Origin: WAOL01 sp964399035
GTDB taxonomy: Archaea > Thermoproteota > Thermoprotei_A > Sulfolobales > NBVN01
Assembly: GCA_964399035.1 (NCBI GenBank)
Contig: CAYNPH010000036.1
Location: 1 to 23,440 of the forward strand
Direction: 5' to 3'
Length of the DNA: 23,440 bases
The position numbers were made by a program, and so were the translations under genes. This document shows, one piece after another, positions 16,021 through 22,260 of the stretch. Under the pieces are notes generated by a model. That model saw only the letters and a list, made by a program, of their open reading frames with translations, made no database searches and was not told the DNA's origin. The stretch's first letter is position 1, and the number at the start of each line of letters is the position of its first letter.

Positions 16021-16269
16021 GCGGGTACTTTCTAGGCTTTCCTTAGAGTAATTGCGGACGTCAAAACAACGAAACTATCTTAATTCTAGACTTTCGCGAC
16101 ATATTAGCTACCCTCAACTCACATTATAAATAGAGAAAGTTAATAATTATTACTTTCGATTATGCGTAAACAAGTGGTAAGCACGGAATGTCCCAATTAT
16201 TGCTTATGTAATTAGTTTATTTTGTGAAGTAGTTTTACATCATGAACCCGTCCAAGAGGATATGTTCGT
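16021..16269. other. A/T-rich gap upstream of the MFS gene
   Basis: This 249-nt gap holds the presumed MFS promoter (minus strand TTTATAA, 16124-16130), the 13-codon ATG reading frame at 16061-16102 described with the MFS gene, and A/T-rich DNA to the 3' end of the racemase-like gene. No RNA gene or repeat is recognised; a 17-codon plus-strand frame at 16161-16214 has no support. Confidence 0.45.
16124..16130 (-). promoter_or_regulatory. Probable TATA box of the MFS transporter gene
   Basis: The minus strand reads CTATTTATAATG. Its centre predicts a transcript start at about 16101, coinciding with the ATG at 16100-16102 rather than with the GTG at 16020. Confidence 0.5.
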
Positions 16270-17379
16270 TCAGGTACTTAGCTGTAGGATCTTCACAGTA
16301 TTCCTCAGTACTCTCTCCTCAATTACTTCTACTCCTATTCCGGGTTTGTTGGGGGTTCTGAGTGTGCCGTTGCTTGTTAGTAGCCATGGTGGTTCGATTA
16401 GGTCTTCCTCCCAGAACCTTGTGCTTGGTGAGATGTCGTTCGGGTACTTTACGTTGGGTAGGGTTGCGGCCGCTACCGCGAATGACCTCCCTATCCCGGT
16501 TTCTATCATGCCCCCTATCCACACGGGTATGCCGACGCTTTCCGCGAAGTCGTGGATTGCTTTCGTCTCGGTGAGGCCTCCCACCCTGCCTGGCTTTATG
16601 TTTATTACTCTGCACGAGCCTAGCTTGTGAGCTGCTTTGGCATCCCTCAAGCTTTTGATGCTTTCGTCCAAGCATATCGGTGTTTTGATTGCTTTCTGGA
16701 GCTCTGCGTGCTCTACTAGGTCATCGTAGTGGAGTGGCTGCTCAATCATTAGTAGGTCATAGTTGTCTAGTTCCTTGAATACCTCCACGTCGTTGAGTGT
16801 GTATGCGGCGTTCGCGTCTACTTGCAGGGGTATGTCCCCGAACTCCCTCCTAACGAGCTTGACGGGGTTGATGTCCCATCCGGGCTTTATCTTTAGCTTT
16901 ATCCTGTGGTAGCCTGTGTTGAGGCCTGCCTCAACCTCGTTGAGGAGCCTCTGGACGTCCCCTATGACGCCCACGCTTAGCCCTATTGGGACCTCGTTCC
17001 TGACCCCTCCAAGTAAGTCCTTAATGGGTTTGCCCTCGAGTTTCCCCTTAAGATCCCATAGCGCGAACTCTACCCCGGCCTTCGCCATGTTATGACCTCT
17101 TATCCTGCTCACTAGCTTCGGGAAGTTCTCGGGCGTTACGTCCTTGCCGGCGATCATCTTTACGATGTAGTCCCTTATCACGTGCCATGCGGTGTGGACG
17201 GTTTCGTAGCTGTACCATGGCCCGCCGTCAGCGACTACCTCGCCCCAACCAACCTCCCCGCTCGCCTCCTCTACCTTGAGGATCAGTGTGTGCCTCACGC
17301 TCTCGGTCCCGAAGCTCGTTGTGAAGGACTGCTTCATGGGTAACTTGACGTAGTGTAGCGTGACTTTACGGATCCTCAC
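16270..17379 (-). CDS. Enolase-superfamily N-acylamino acid racemase (NSAR/OSBS-like)
   Basis: A 369-residue muconate-lactonizing-enzyme subgroup protein. All active-site residues are visible: the Lys-x-Lys motif K161-L-K163 in HRIKLKIKPG, metal ligands Asp188 (QVDANAAY), Glu213 (IEQPL) and Asp238 (LDES), and the opposite base Lys262 (INIKPGRVGG). GGMIETGIGRSF at 289-300 is characteristic of the o-succinylbenzoate synthase/N-succinylamino acid racemase branch. Without a menaquinone cluster and with a GNAT gene directly upstream, the racemase role is favoured: known NSAR-GNAT operons N-succinylate D-amino acids, racemise them and then desuccinylate the L form. The start GTG (17377-17379) overlaps the GNAT stop by 4 nt, with GAGGGGTGATT upstream, so the two are translationally coupled. 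Dipeptide epimerase or OSBS activity cannot be excluded. Confidence 0.87.
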   Translation of the reverse strand: MRIRKVTLHYVKLPMKQSFTTSFGTESVRHTLILKVEEASGEVGWGEVVADGGPWYSYETVHTAWHVIRDYIVKMIAGKDVTPENFPKLVSRIRGHNMAKAGVEFALWDLKGKLEGKPIKDLLGGVRNEVPIGLSVGVIGDVQRLLNEVEAGLNTGYHRIKLKIKPGWDINPVKLVRREFGDIPLQVDANAAYTLNDVEVFKELDNYDLLMIEQPLHYDDLVEHAELQKAIKTPICLDESIKSLRDAKAAHKLGSCRVINIKPGRVGGLTETKAIHDFAESVGIPVWIGGMIETGIGRSFAVAAATLPNVKYPNDISPSTRFWEEDLIEPPWLLTSNGTLRTPNKPGIGVEVIEERVLRNTVKILQLST

Positions 17380-18287
17380 GGGTAATCACCCCTCAGGATG
17401 CGGGCTGGGTCCGCCTTCCAGAGGACGTAGTAGAACCTGTCCCGCTCTCTCTCGCTCCTGGTGAATTCGAAGACTATGTATCCCCTACTTAAGTAGTGTG
17501 CTAGCGCCTCACGTGCTTTAAGCCTCCACTCTCTGGCGAGGCGGGGTTGCCTTACCTGCATGTCGACGAAGTTCTTCGGTACCTCGACGACTATGAGTTC
17601 CTCGTTGAGCCAGAGCCTAGGCTCGCGTGGGGCTCGGAAGTCATTGCTGAAGGATTCCGTGGTTAGCGCGGCCTCAGCGCCCATTTCTAGGAAGTACTCT
17701 ATTGGCTCGTGCCTTCCCTTGCCTGCCATCCTCTCCTCGACCCTTCGTGACTTGAGGTGCCATTCCGCCAGTAACCTGTCGGACTCTATCCCCCTGTTGT
17801 ATTCGAAGTCAACGAATCCATAGTAATTGGGTTTATACTTCCTCGCTATGATGCCCGACTTAACGAAGTTGAACCACGCGTTCACGGAGAGGAGGGGGTC
17901 GTAGGTCCACTCGACTAGGTCATACCCTTTCATTAGCGCGATCTTTCTCTGAATCTCCTTAAGCTTAGACCCTACTCCCTTCCCCCTGTACTCCTTAACA
18001 AGCCCGAACATGTGGGAGTAGAGGAAGGGCTTACCGCCCCTGAGACCGGGCATCATAATTATCACGCCGACAGGCTTGCCTGAGTTAGCGTCGTAGACCC
18101 CGAGAACTACCCCTCCGATGTCGAGTAAGGGTATCGTTATGTGGTAAGGGAAGACCTCACGGTAGTCGGGGCTCCATATTAGTCTCTCGACCTCCATTAA
18201 CTCCCTGTGCTCCTCAGGTGTTTCCGGCTCCCTAACAATTAGCGTGAGGCTGCCAATCCTCACTACCTCGTGGAAACCTATGCGCAT
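17376..18287 (-). CDS. GNAT acyltransferase of the COG3375 type, partner of the racemase
   Basis: A 303-residue protein matching the family of predicted acyltransferases that accompany N-succinylamino acid racemase: LMEVERLIWSPDY (30-42), PYHI, VVLGVYD (60-66), SHMFGLVKEYRGKGVGSKLK (91-110) with the acyl-CoA loop Arg101-Gly-Lys-Gly-Val-Gly, WTYDPLLSVNAWFNFVKSG (127-145), NYYGF, and SDRLLAEW. In the characterised bacterial system the partner succinylates the amino group of D-amino acids using succinyl-CoA; here acceptor and acyl donor are inferred from that pairing. It is first in a two-gene operon and divergent from allF across 110 nt. A TATA-like CTTAAAAA at 18322-18329 predicts a leader of about 12 nt before the ATG at 18285-18287. 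Confidence 0.86.
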   Translation of the reverse strand: MRIGFHEVVRIGSLTLIVREPETPEEHRELMEVERLIWSPDYREVFPYHITIPLLDIGGVVLGVYDANSGKPVGVIIMMPGLRGGKPFLYSHMFGLVKEYRGKGVGSKLKEIQRKIALMKGYDLVEWTYDPLLSVNAWFNFVKSGIIARKYKPNYYGFVDFEYNRGIESDRLLAEWHLKSRRVEERMAGKGRHEPIEYFLEMGAEAALTTESFSNDFRAPREPRLWLNEELIVVEVPKNFVDMQVRQPRLAREWRLKAREALAHYLSRGYIVFEFTRSERERDRFYYVLWKADPARILRGDYP

Positions 18288-18321
18288 AGGTCGTGGCGCC
18301 CGTGCTCTCTTGATTGTGGAA

Positions 18322-18329
18322 TTTTTAAG
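18322..18329 (-). promoter_or_regulatory. Probable TATA box of the GNAT-racemase operon
   Basis: The minus strand reads GCTTAAAAATTCC. It lies back-to-back with the allF TATA box 37 nt away, so a regulator bound in between could control both transcripts. Confidence 0.45.
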
Positions 18330-18365
18330 CTTCCTCCAGTCACCACCTAGAGAATCTGAGTAGTG

Positions 18366-18372
18366 CTTTAAT
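18366..18372 (+). promoter_or_regulatory. TATA box of allF, leaderless start
   Basis: CTTTAAT ends 26 nt before the GTG at 18398, which no ribosome-binding site precedes. A leaderless transcript beginning at the GTG is therefore likely, mirroring allG. Confidence 0.55.
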
Positions 18373-18397
18373 TGCTTGGCGAACTATATCTTATCTG

Positions 18398-20023
18398 GTG
18401 CTTAACTTGCCAACAGTTAGGAATGTAGTTAAGAAGAACTTCTTCAGGGATTCCGTCCAGTTACTCCACCTGAGTGAGGAAGCGAAGAAAATACCGGGCG
18501 TGATTGACGCCGCAGTCGTCATGGGTACCGAACTCAATAAGGAGTTGCTGGAGAAGCAAGGTCTACTCACGAGGGAGGGGAGGGAAGCTGGGGAGAATGA
18601 CATGATCATAGCTGTCAAGGCTGAGGACGGCGCGGACATTGAGGGAATCGTAAGAAAGATAGAGGAGATGCTGACGGCTCCAGCGGCCGCTGAAACCTAC
18701 TACTACAGTATCGAGTCCGCGATCGAGCACCTGCCCGGAGCTAACCTAGCGTTGGTTTCCGTTCCCGGGCAGTACGCTAAGGAAGTGGTTAAGCCGTTCC
18801 TAGAGCGCGGAATCCACGTCCACCTATTCAGCGATCATGTACCGCTAGAGGATGAGATAGAGCTGAAAAAGTTCGCTGCCGAGCGCGGCTTACTAGTCAT
18901 GGGTCCTGAGGCAGGAACATCAATAATTAACGGTGTCGCCGTAGCCTTCGCGAACGTAGTTAACCGCGGCCCCATAGGCATAGTGGCTGCTGCCGGGACA
19001 GGGCTTCAGGAAGTTAGTGTGCTGATATCTAGGGCAGGCTCGGGAATAACTCACGGTATAGGCGTTGGTGGGAGGGACGTTAAGAGCGCTGTAGGAGGAA
19101 TAATGACGTTGCTGTCGATGAGGGCATTCGAGGCCGACCCGGACACGCAGGTCATCACGATAGTGTCTAAGCCGCCGTCACCTGACGTTCAGGACAAGAT
19201 AATCAACTTCATAGCCAGCGAAGGTAAGAAGAAGTACGTCACGTGCTTCATAGGCGGTAAGGACTACGAGATACCGGTCGCCGCTAAGGGCAGGTTAGTT
19301 CAGACGAGAACGTTGCATGCCGCGGCGTTAGAGGCTGTTAGGATGGTTAGTGAGGACCTTTACAAGGAGGCGGTGAAGAAGGTCTTCCTACCGCCTGAGG
19401 AGGTAGTGAAGATAGCTGAGGCTGAAGCAAGCAAGTTAAGCGAGGAGCAGAAGTACCTTAGAGGCCTCTTCACGGGCGGCACGTTAACGTACGAGTCACT
19501 AGTAATATTCCGGGAATTACTTGGCGACGTATGGTCCAACACGCCACTCAACAAGGACTACCAGTTACCCGACCCGTGGAAGAGCAAGGAGAACTCCGTC
19601 GTCGACCTAGGGGAGGAGGAATTCACTGCGGGTAGGGCGCACCCGATGATAGATCCGACCATAAGGGTTCAGAGGATAGTGGAGGAAGCTAAGGACCCTG
19701 AAGTAGCCGTCCTGATGCTGGATATGGTGATAGGGTACGGCTCACACCCGGACCCAGCTGGAGCGCACTTGGACGCGATAAGGAAGGCTAAGGAGATAGC
19801 TAAGGAAGGCGGGAGGCACTTGGTGGTGCTCGCGCACGTCCTAGGGACTGATGAGGACCCGCAGAACGCGGCTGAGCAGGAAAGGAAGCTTAGGGAGGCC
19901 GGAGTCATAGTACTACCGACGAACGCGTTGATGGCGCTCACCGCAGCCATGATAGTGACTGGGAGGACTGATGAGGCCTTAGTTAAGTCGTTCTACGAGA
20001 AATTCCTGGTTGGTAGGAGGTGA
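18398..20023 (+). CDS. allF: Oxamate carbamoyltransferase subunit AllF-like (FdrA family)
   Basis: A 541-residue FdrA protein, distantly related to the alpha subunit of succinyl-CoA synthetase. After an N-terminal domain (1-110: NFFRDSVQLLHLSEEAKKIP, VVMGTELNKELL) comes a Rossmann-like domain (about 113-190: ANLALVSVPGQYAKEVVKPF, SDHVPLEDEIELKKFA, GLLVMGPEAGTSIING), then the strongly conserved block AAAGTGLQEVSVLISRAGSG and THGIGVGGRD (197-227), and near the end MLDMVIGYGSHPDPAG (about 433-448). In E. coli FdrA/AllF works with AllG and AllH in carbamoyl transfer from oxalurate to phosphate. Here it is separated from allG-allH by about 4.7 kb. Length matches E. coli FdrA (555). Its stop codon lies inside the ribosome-binding site of the next small gene, so the two are coupled. 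Confidence 0.93.
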   Translation: MLNLPTVRNVVKKNFFRDSVQLLHLSEEAKKIPGVIDAAVVMGTELNKELLEKQGLLTREGREAGENDMIIAVKAEDGADIEGIVRKIEEMLTAPAAAETYYYSIESAIEHLPGANLALVSVPGQYAKEVVKPFLERGIHVHLFSDHVPLEDEIELKKFAAERGLLVMGPEAGTSIINGVAVAFANVVNRGPIGIVAAAGTGLQEVSVLISRAGSGITHGIGVGGRDVKSAVGGIMTLLSMRAFEADPDTQVITIVSKPPSPDVQDKIINFIASEGKKKYVTCFIGGKDYEIPVAAKGRLVQTRTLHAAALEAVRMVSEDLYKEAVKKVFLPPEEVVKIAEAEASKLSEEQKYLRGLFTGGTLTYESLVIFRELLGDVWSNTPLNKDYQLPDPWKSKENSVVDLGEEEFTAGRAHPMIDPTIRVQRIVEEAKDPEVAVLMLDMVIGYGSHPDPAGAHLDAIRKAKEIAKEGGRHLVVLAHVLGTDEDPQNAAEQERKLREAGVIVLPTNALMALTAAMIVTGRTDEALVKSFYEKFLVGRR

Positions 20024-20025
20024 TC
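20015..20025 (+). promoter_or_regulatory. Full-length ribosome-binding site overlapping the allF stop
   Basis: AGGAGGTGATC is complementary to the complete archaeal 16S 3' tail. The allF TGA (20021-20023) lies within it, and the ATG at 20029 follows at the ideal spacing, so this site decides the start of the small gene (ATG at 20029 rather than GTG at 20020). Confidence 0.8.
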
Positions 20026-20028
20026 GCG

Positions 20029-20208
20029 ATGACTGACGTGGAGAAGATACTTGAGCTATTTAAGTCGGAGGTCAAGATAGTTAACGTTGGTCTAGAATAC
20101 TTCTACAAGGAGCTGAAGAAGCAGGGCGTGCAGGCAGTCCACGTGATGTGGCAGCCGAGGCCCAAGCTCGAGAAAGACCTCGAGGAAATACTTGATAAGA
20201 TCCTGTGA
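20029..20208 (+). CDS. Small AllF/AllG-associated protein (free-standing FdrA-type domain)
   Basis: A 59-residue acidic protein starting at the ATG at 20029-20031. Its core, IVNVGLEYFYKELKKQGV followed by QAVHVMWQPRP, matches a motif I recall from short proteins annotated as fdrA-domain proteins and from the N-termini of many bacterial DUF1116 proteins, usually as VNVGLE...QGVPVVHVDWRPPAGG. Here Asp is Met and the PAGG is replaced by RPKLEKDLEEILDKIL. Since the archaeal AllG in this window begins without that segment, this gene probably supplies the missing domain in trans as a small fourth subunit. It overlaps the end of allF at the ribosome-binding-site level and precedes the terminator. 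Function within the carbamoyltransferase is unknown. Confidence 0.82.
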   Translation: MTDVEKILELFKSEVKIVNVGLEYFYKELKKQGVQAVHVMWQPRPKLEKDLEEILDKIL

Positions 20209-20232
20209 TGGTCTCCGGCAAGACTTAAGGAG

Positions 20233-20247
20233 TTATCTTTTTGATTT
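20233..20247 (+). terminator. T-rich terminator of the allF operon
   Basis: TTATCTTTTTGATTT follows the small gene's stop by about 25 nt and precedes the convergent archaemetzincin gene. Confidence 0.5.
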
Positions 20248-20262
20248 ACTCTCAACCCATGC

Positions 20263-20886
20263 CTAGGTCTCGAGGATGTAGTCCTCATTAACCCTTATGC
20301 CTGAACTCCTCAACCGTTCAGCGCAGGCTTGGCAGTACCTCCACTCCTTCCTGTCCGTGTCCATTATGCTGTTGCTGAACGCCATCACGCACCTTCTGTT
20401 TGGGCAGTGATCTAAGCCGAATACGTGCCCTAATTCATGCATTACCTCCTTAAGCACCCTCCCTAAGTACGTGTCAGCGTCAACGTACCCACCCATACCC
20501 TTGGGTAACCCGTATCTATCCTTGAGGCGCTCTAAGAACACTACCGCGGTGGCTTGGTACTGGGATGCTAGGCCAAAGACGAAGTTCAAGCCCTCAACGT
20601 AAGCGTCGTCAGGCACTAACCCCAGCGCGATGCCTCCCCTACCTGAGAGGTCGCGGAGCCCAGCCACTAGCCTCAGCACCCTAGACGCATTTAGCTGACC
20701 CCGCGTTATGTTGAGGCAGTCGCGGAGGGCGTCCCTAGGCGTTTTAACCACGCTTAACTTAGCGGAGAATGCTTTAGCGAGGTTCTCGGTCACGTGCGTT
20801 AGTACCTCATCCTCCACACCCTTGAAGGCTATTACCGTTATGCGGGGTGCCGCGTGCAGTGCCTGATCCTTCGCCCAAGCCGACAT
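20263..20886 (-). CDS. amzA: Archaemetzincin zinc metalloprotease
   Basis: A 207-residue archaemetzincin. The metzincin zinc site HELGHVFGLDHC is near 147-158, followed by four residues, then CVM (Cys and the Met-turn), and about 16 residues later CQAC; together these are the family signature of one catalytic and one structural zinc. The N-terminal half has the usual alpha/beta part with LGLVPDDAYVEGLNFVFGLA (about 93-112). Length is typical of archaeal AmzA (about 180-210). The physiological substrate of archaeal archaemetzincins is not established. The ATG is at 20884-20886. It is divergent from the ubiquitin-like gene across about 100 nt and convergent with the allF operon. Confidence 0.95.
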   Translation of the reverse strand: MSAWAKDQALHAAPRITVIAFKGVEDEVLTHVTENLAKAFSAKLSVVKTPRDALRDCLNITRGQLNASRVLRLVAGLRDLSGRGGIALGLVPDDAYVEGLNFVFGLASQYQATAVVFLERLKDRYGLPKGMGGYVDADTYLGRVLKEVMHELGHVFGLDHCPNRRCVMAFSNSIMDTDRKEWRYCQACAERLRSSGIRVNEDYILET

Positions 20887-20989
20887 TAAACAGCGCCCCT
20901 ATAATTAGTTAGTGTTTATCGACCTTGTTAATCTTCGCACCTCAAATAACAAACTTATAGGGGCAGTAAGCATTAATTCATGGCAGACC
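20887..20989. promoter_or_regulatory. Divergent promoter region, archaemetzincin and ubiquitin-like gene
   Basis: On the plus strand CTTATAG at 20954-20960 predicts a transcript start near 20983, 7 nt before the TTG at 20990. On the minus strand GATAAACAC at about 20913-20921 predicts a start near 20892, close to the archaemetzincin ATG. Both fit short-leader transcripts. Confidence 0.45.
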
Positions 20990-21295
20990 TTGAGGGTTAA
21001 GGTAAGGCTCCACGGCAGGATACGTGACCTGATAGGTCAAGAGTACATAGTGGTTGAGGGTGACGTAGTGAGAGTAAGAGACGTGATCAACGCGCTGATC
21101 GATGCCCTAGGGCCGAGAGCCAACGAGTTCGGACTCAAAGAGCCTGAGGACATCATTAAGCCTAGGGTTAGGGTAGTGCTACTGGTTAATGGGTTCAGCG
21201 TCAAGATGCTGGGTAGCTTAGGCGCTCCCCTAGTGCACGGAGATAATGTGTACGTTGAAAGTGTTGACGTGCTGGAAGTTCAAGGCGGTGGGTAA
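20990..21295 (+). CDS. MoaD/ThiS-type ubiquitin-like (SAMP-like) protein
   Basis: A beta-grasp protein of 101 residues from TTG at 20990: strand RVKVRLHGRIRDLIG, then VVRVRDVINALIDALGP as the central helix, PRVRVVLLVNG, GAPLVHGDNVYV and a C-terminus ending in VQGGG. The terminal Gly-Gly is the site where E1-like enzymes adenylate and thiocarboxylate MoaD/ThiS and where archaeal small modifiers are conjugated. It may therefore serve molybdopterin or sulfur transfer, or protein tagging. A farther upstream GTG (20912) would add 26 residues that do not fit the fold and would lie before the TATA box, so the TTG is preferred. The neighbouring archaemetzincin suggests, but does not show, a link to protein turnover. 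No E1-like gene is in the window. Confidence 0.82.
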   Translation: MRVKVRLHGRIRDLIGQEYIVVEGDVVRVRDVINALIDALGPRANEFGLKEPEDIIKPRVRVVLLVNGFSVKMLGSLGAPLVHGDNVYVESVDVLEVQGGG

Positions 21296-21348
21296 GTTCA
21301 GGAACCAATGCACCTTTAGTTAGTTCAAGGTTAAAATTGCCTTTACTC

Positions 21349-22260
21349 TTACTCCCTGCTGTAGGGGATGCCCAGCGCCTTCGGCGGCCTTACCCTCTTA
21401 ATCACTCCTGAGATCACTATTATCGTCACTATGTAGGGCACGGTCCTCAGTATCTCCTGCGGTATTATGCTGTTCACCTGCGGCATGGGCCCTATCCACA
21501 TCACTAGGGCGTCGAAGAATGCGAAGAGCATTGAGCCGCCTATAGCTAGCAACGGGTTCCAGTTGCTGAAGGCTACGTTGGCCAGCGCTAGCCAACCTCT
21601 ACCAGCCGAGATTTCCTTAGTGACGCCCGCGAACCAGTCAACGCTCAGGTACGCTCCCCCAATCCCAGCTAGGGTCGCGCCATATACCGTCGCAAGGATC
21701 CTCACTAGGTCAACGTTGATTCCTACGACGTCCGCTGCGTCGGGATCCTCACCACACGCCCTCACGGCGGCGCCGAATGAGGTTTTGAAGAGCCACCAGT
21801 ACGTGAATATCGCTATGCCCAGAGCTATTAGCACCATGGGTGAGAGGGCCCTGCCAGCTATGTATATTGGCGGTATCGTGAGGCTACTGGGTATTGTCCT
21901 AGCGCCCCACACGTGCCATATCGCGAAGATCCCGAAGCCCACGACACCGAGCGCGAACGTGTTAACCCCTATCGTGTCGACTATTTGGTTGCCTTTGAGC
22001 TTCGTTGATATTATCCCGTGCATTAGCCCTATCGCTAACCCTATACCTGCGCCGGCAAGCACGCCGACCCAAGGCGAGCCTGTTGCCGTGTCCGCTATCA
22101 CGGCGAAGAAGGCACCTAAAAGCAGTATCCCCTCCAGACCGATGTTAACTACACCGGACCTCTCCGTGACGATCTCGCCTACGGAGGCCAGTAGTATTGG
22201 GACCATTGACCTTAGGGTCATGAAGAGTATGTCTATCGCTGCGCCCCACGGCTGGGTCAT
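21349..22260 (-). CDS. ABC transporter permease, BmpA-type nucleoside importer (second permease)
   Basis: A 303-residue membrane protein of the BPD_transp_2 family, the shorter permease of BmpA-type nucleoside/purine importers (YufQ/NupQ-like). Typical pieces are ILLASVGEIVTERSGVVNIG near the N-terminus, LEGILLLGAFFAV (about 41-53), GVNTFALGVVGFG, and FGAAVRACGEDPDAADVVGI (about 171-190), the coupling region with the EAA-like loop that contacts the ATPase. About eight to ten hydrophobic helices. Its ATG overlaps the stop of the upstream permease by 4 nt (ATGA). It is the last gene of the operon visible here. Substrate by family: nucleosides, in keeping with nearby nucleobase and ureide genes. 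Confidence 0.92.
   Translation of the reverse strand: MTQPWGAAIDILFMTLRSMVPILLASVGEIVTERSGVVNIGLEGILLLGAFFAVIADTATGSPWVGVLAGAGIGLAIGLMHGIISTKLKGNQIVDTIGVNTFALGVVGFGIFAIWHVWGARTIPSSLTIPPIYIAGRALSPMVLIALGIAIFTYWWLFKTSFGAAVRACGEDPDAADVVGINVDLVRILATVYGATLAGIGGAYLSVDWFAGVTKEISAGRGWLALANVAFSNWNPLLAIGGSMLFAFFDALVMWIGPMPQVNSIIPQEILRTVPYIVTIIVISGVIKRVRPPKALGIPYSRE

Noticed and set aside
16161..16214. Small plus-strand ORF of 17 codons (MRKQVVSTECPNYCLCN)
   Set aside because: No ribosome-binding site or conserved context; such short frames are expected by chance in this A/T-rich gap.
16270..17379. o-Succinylbenzoate synthase of menaquinone biosynthesis
   Set aside because: No other menaquinone gene is nearby, while a COG3375 GNAT is translationally coupled, which favours N-acylamino acid racemase; OSBS side activity remains possible.
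20912..20989. Upstream GTG start (20912) for the ubiquitin-like gene
   Set aside because: The extra 26 residues do not fit the beta-grasp fold, and the likely TATA box at 20954-20960 lies downstream of that start.
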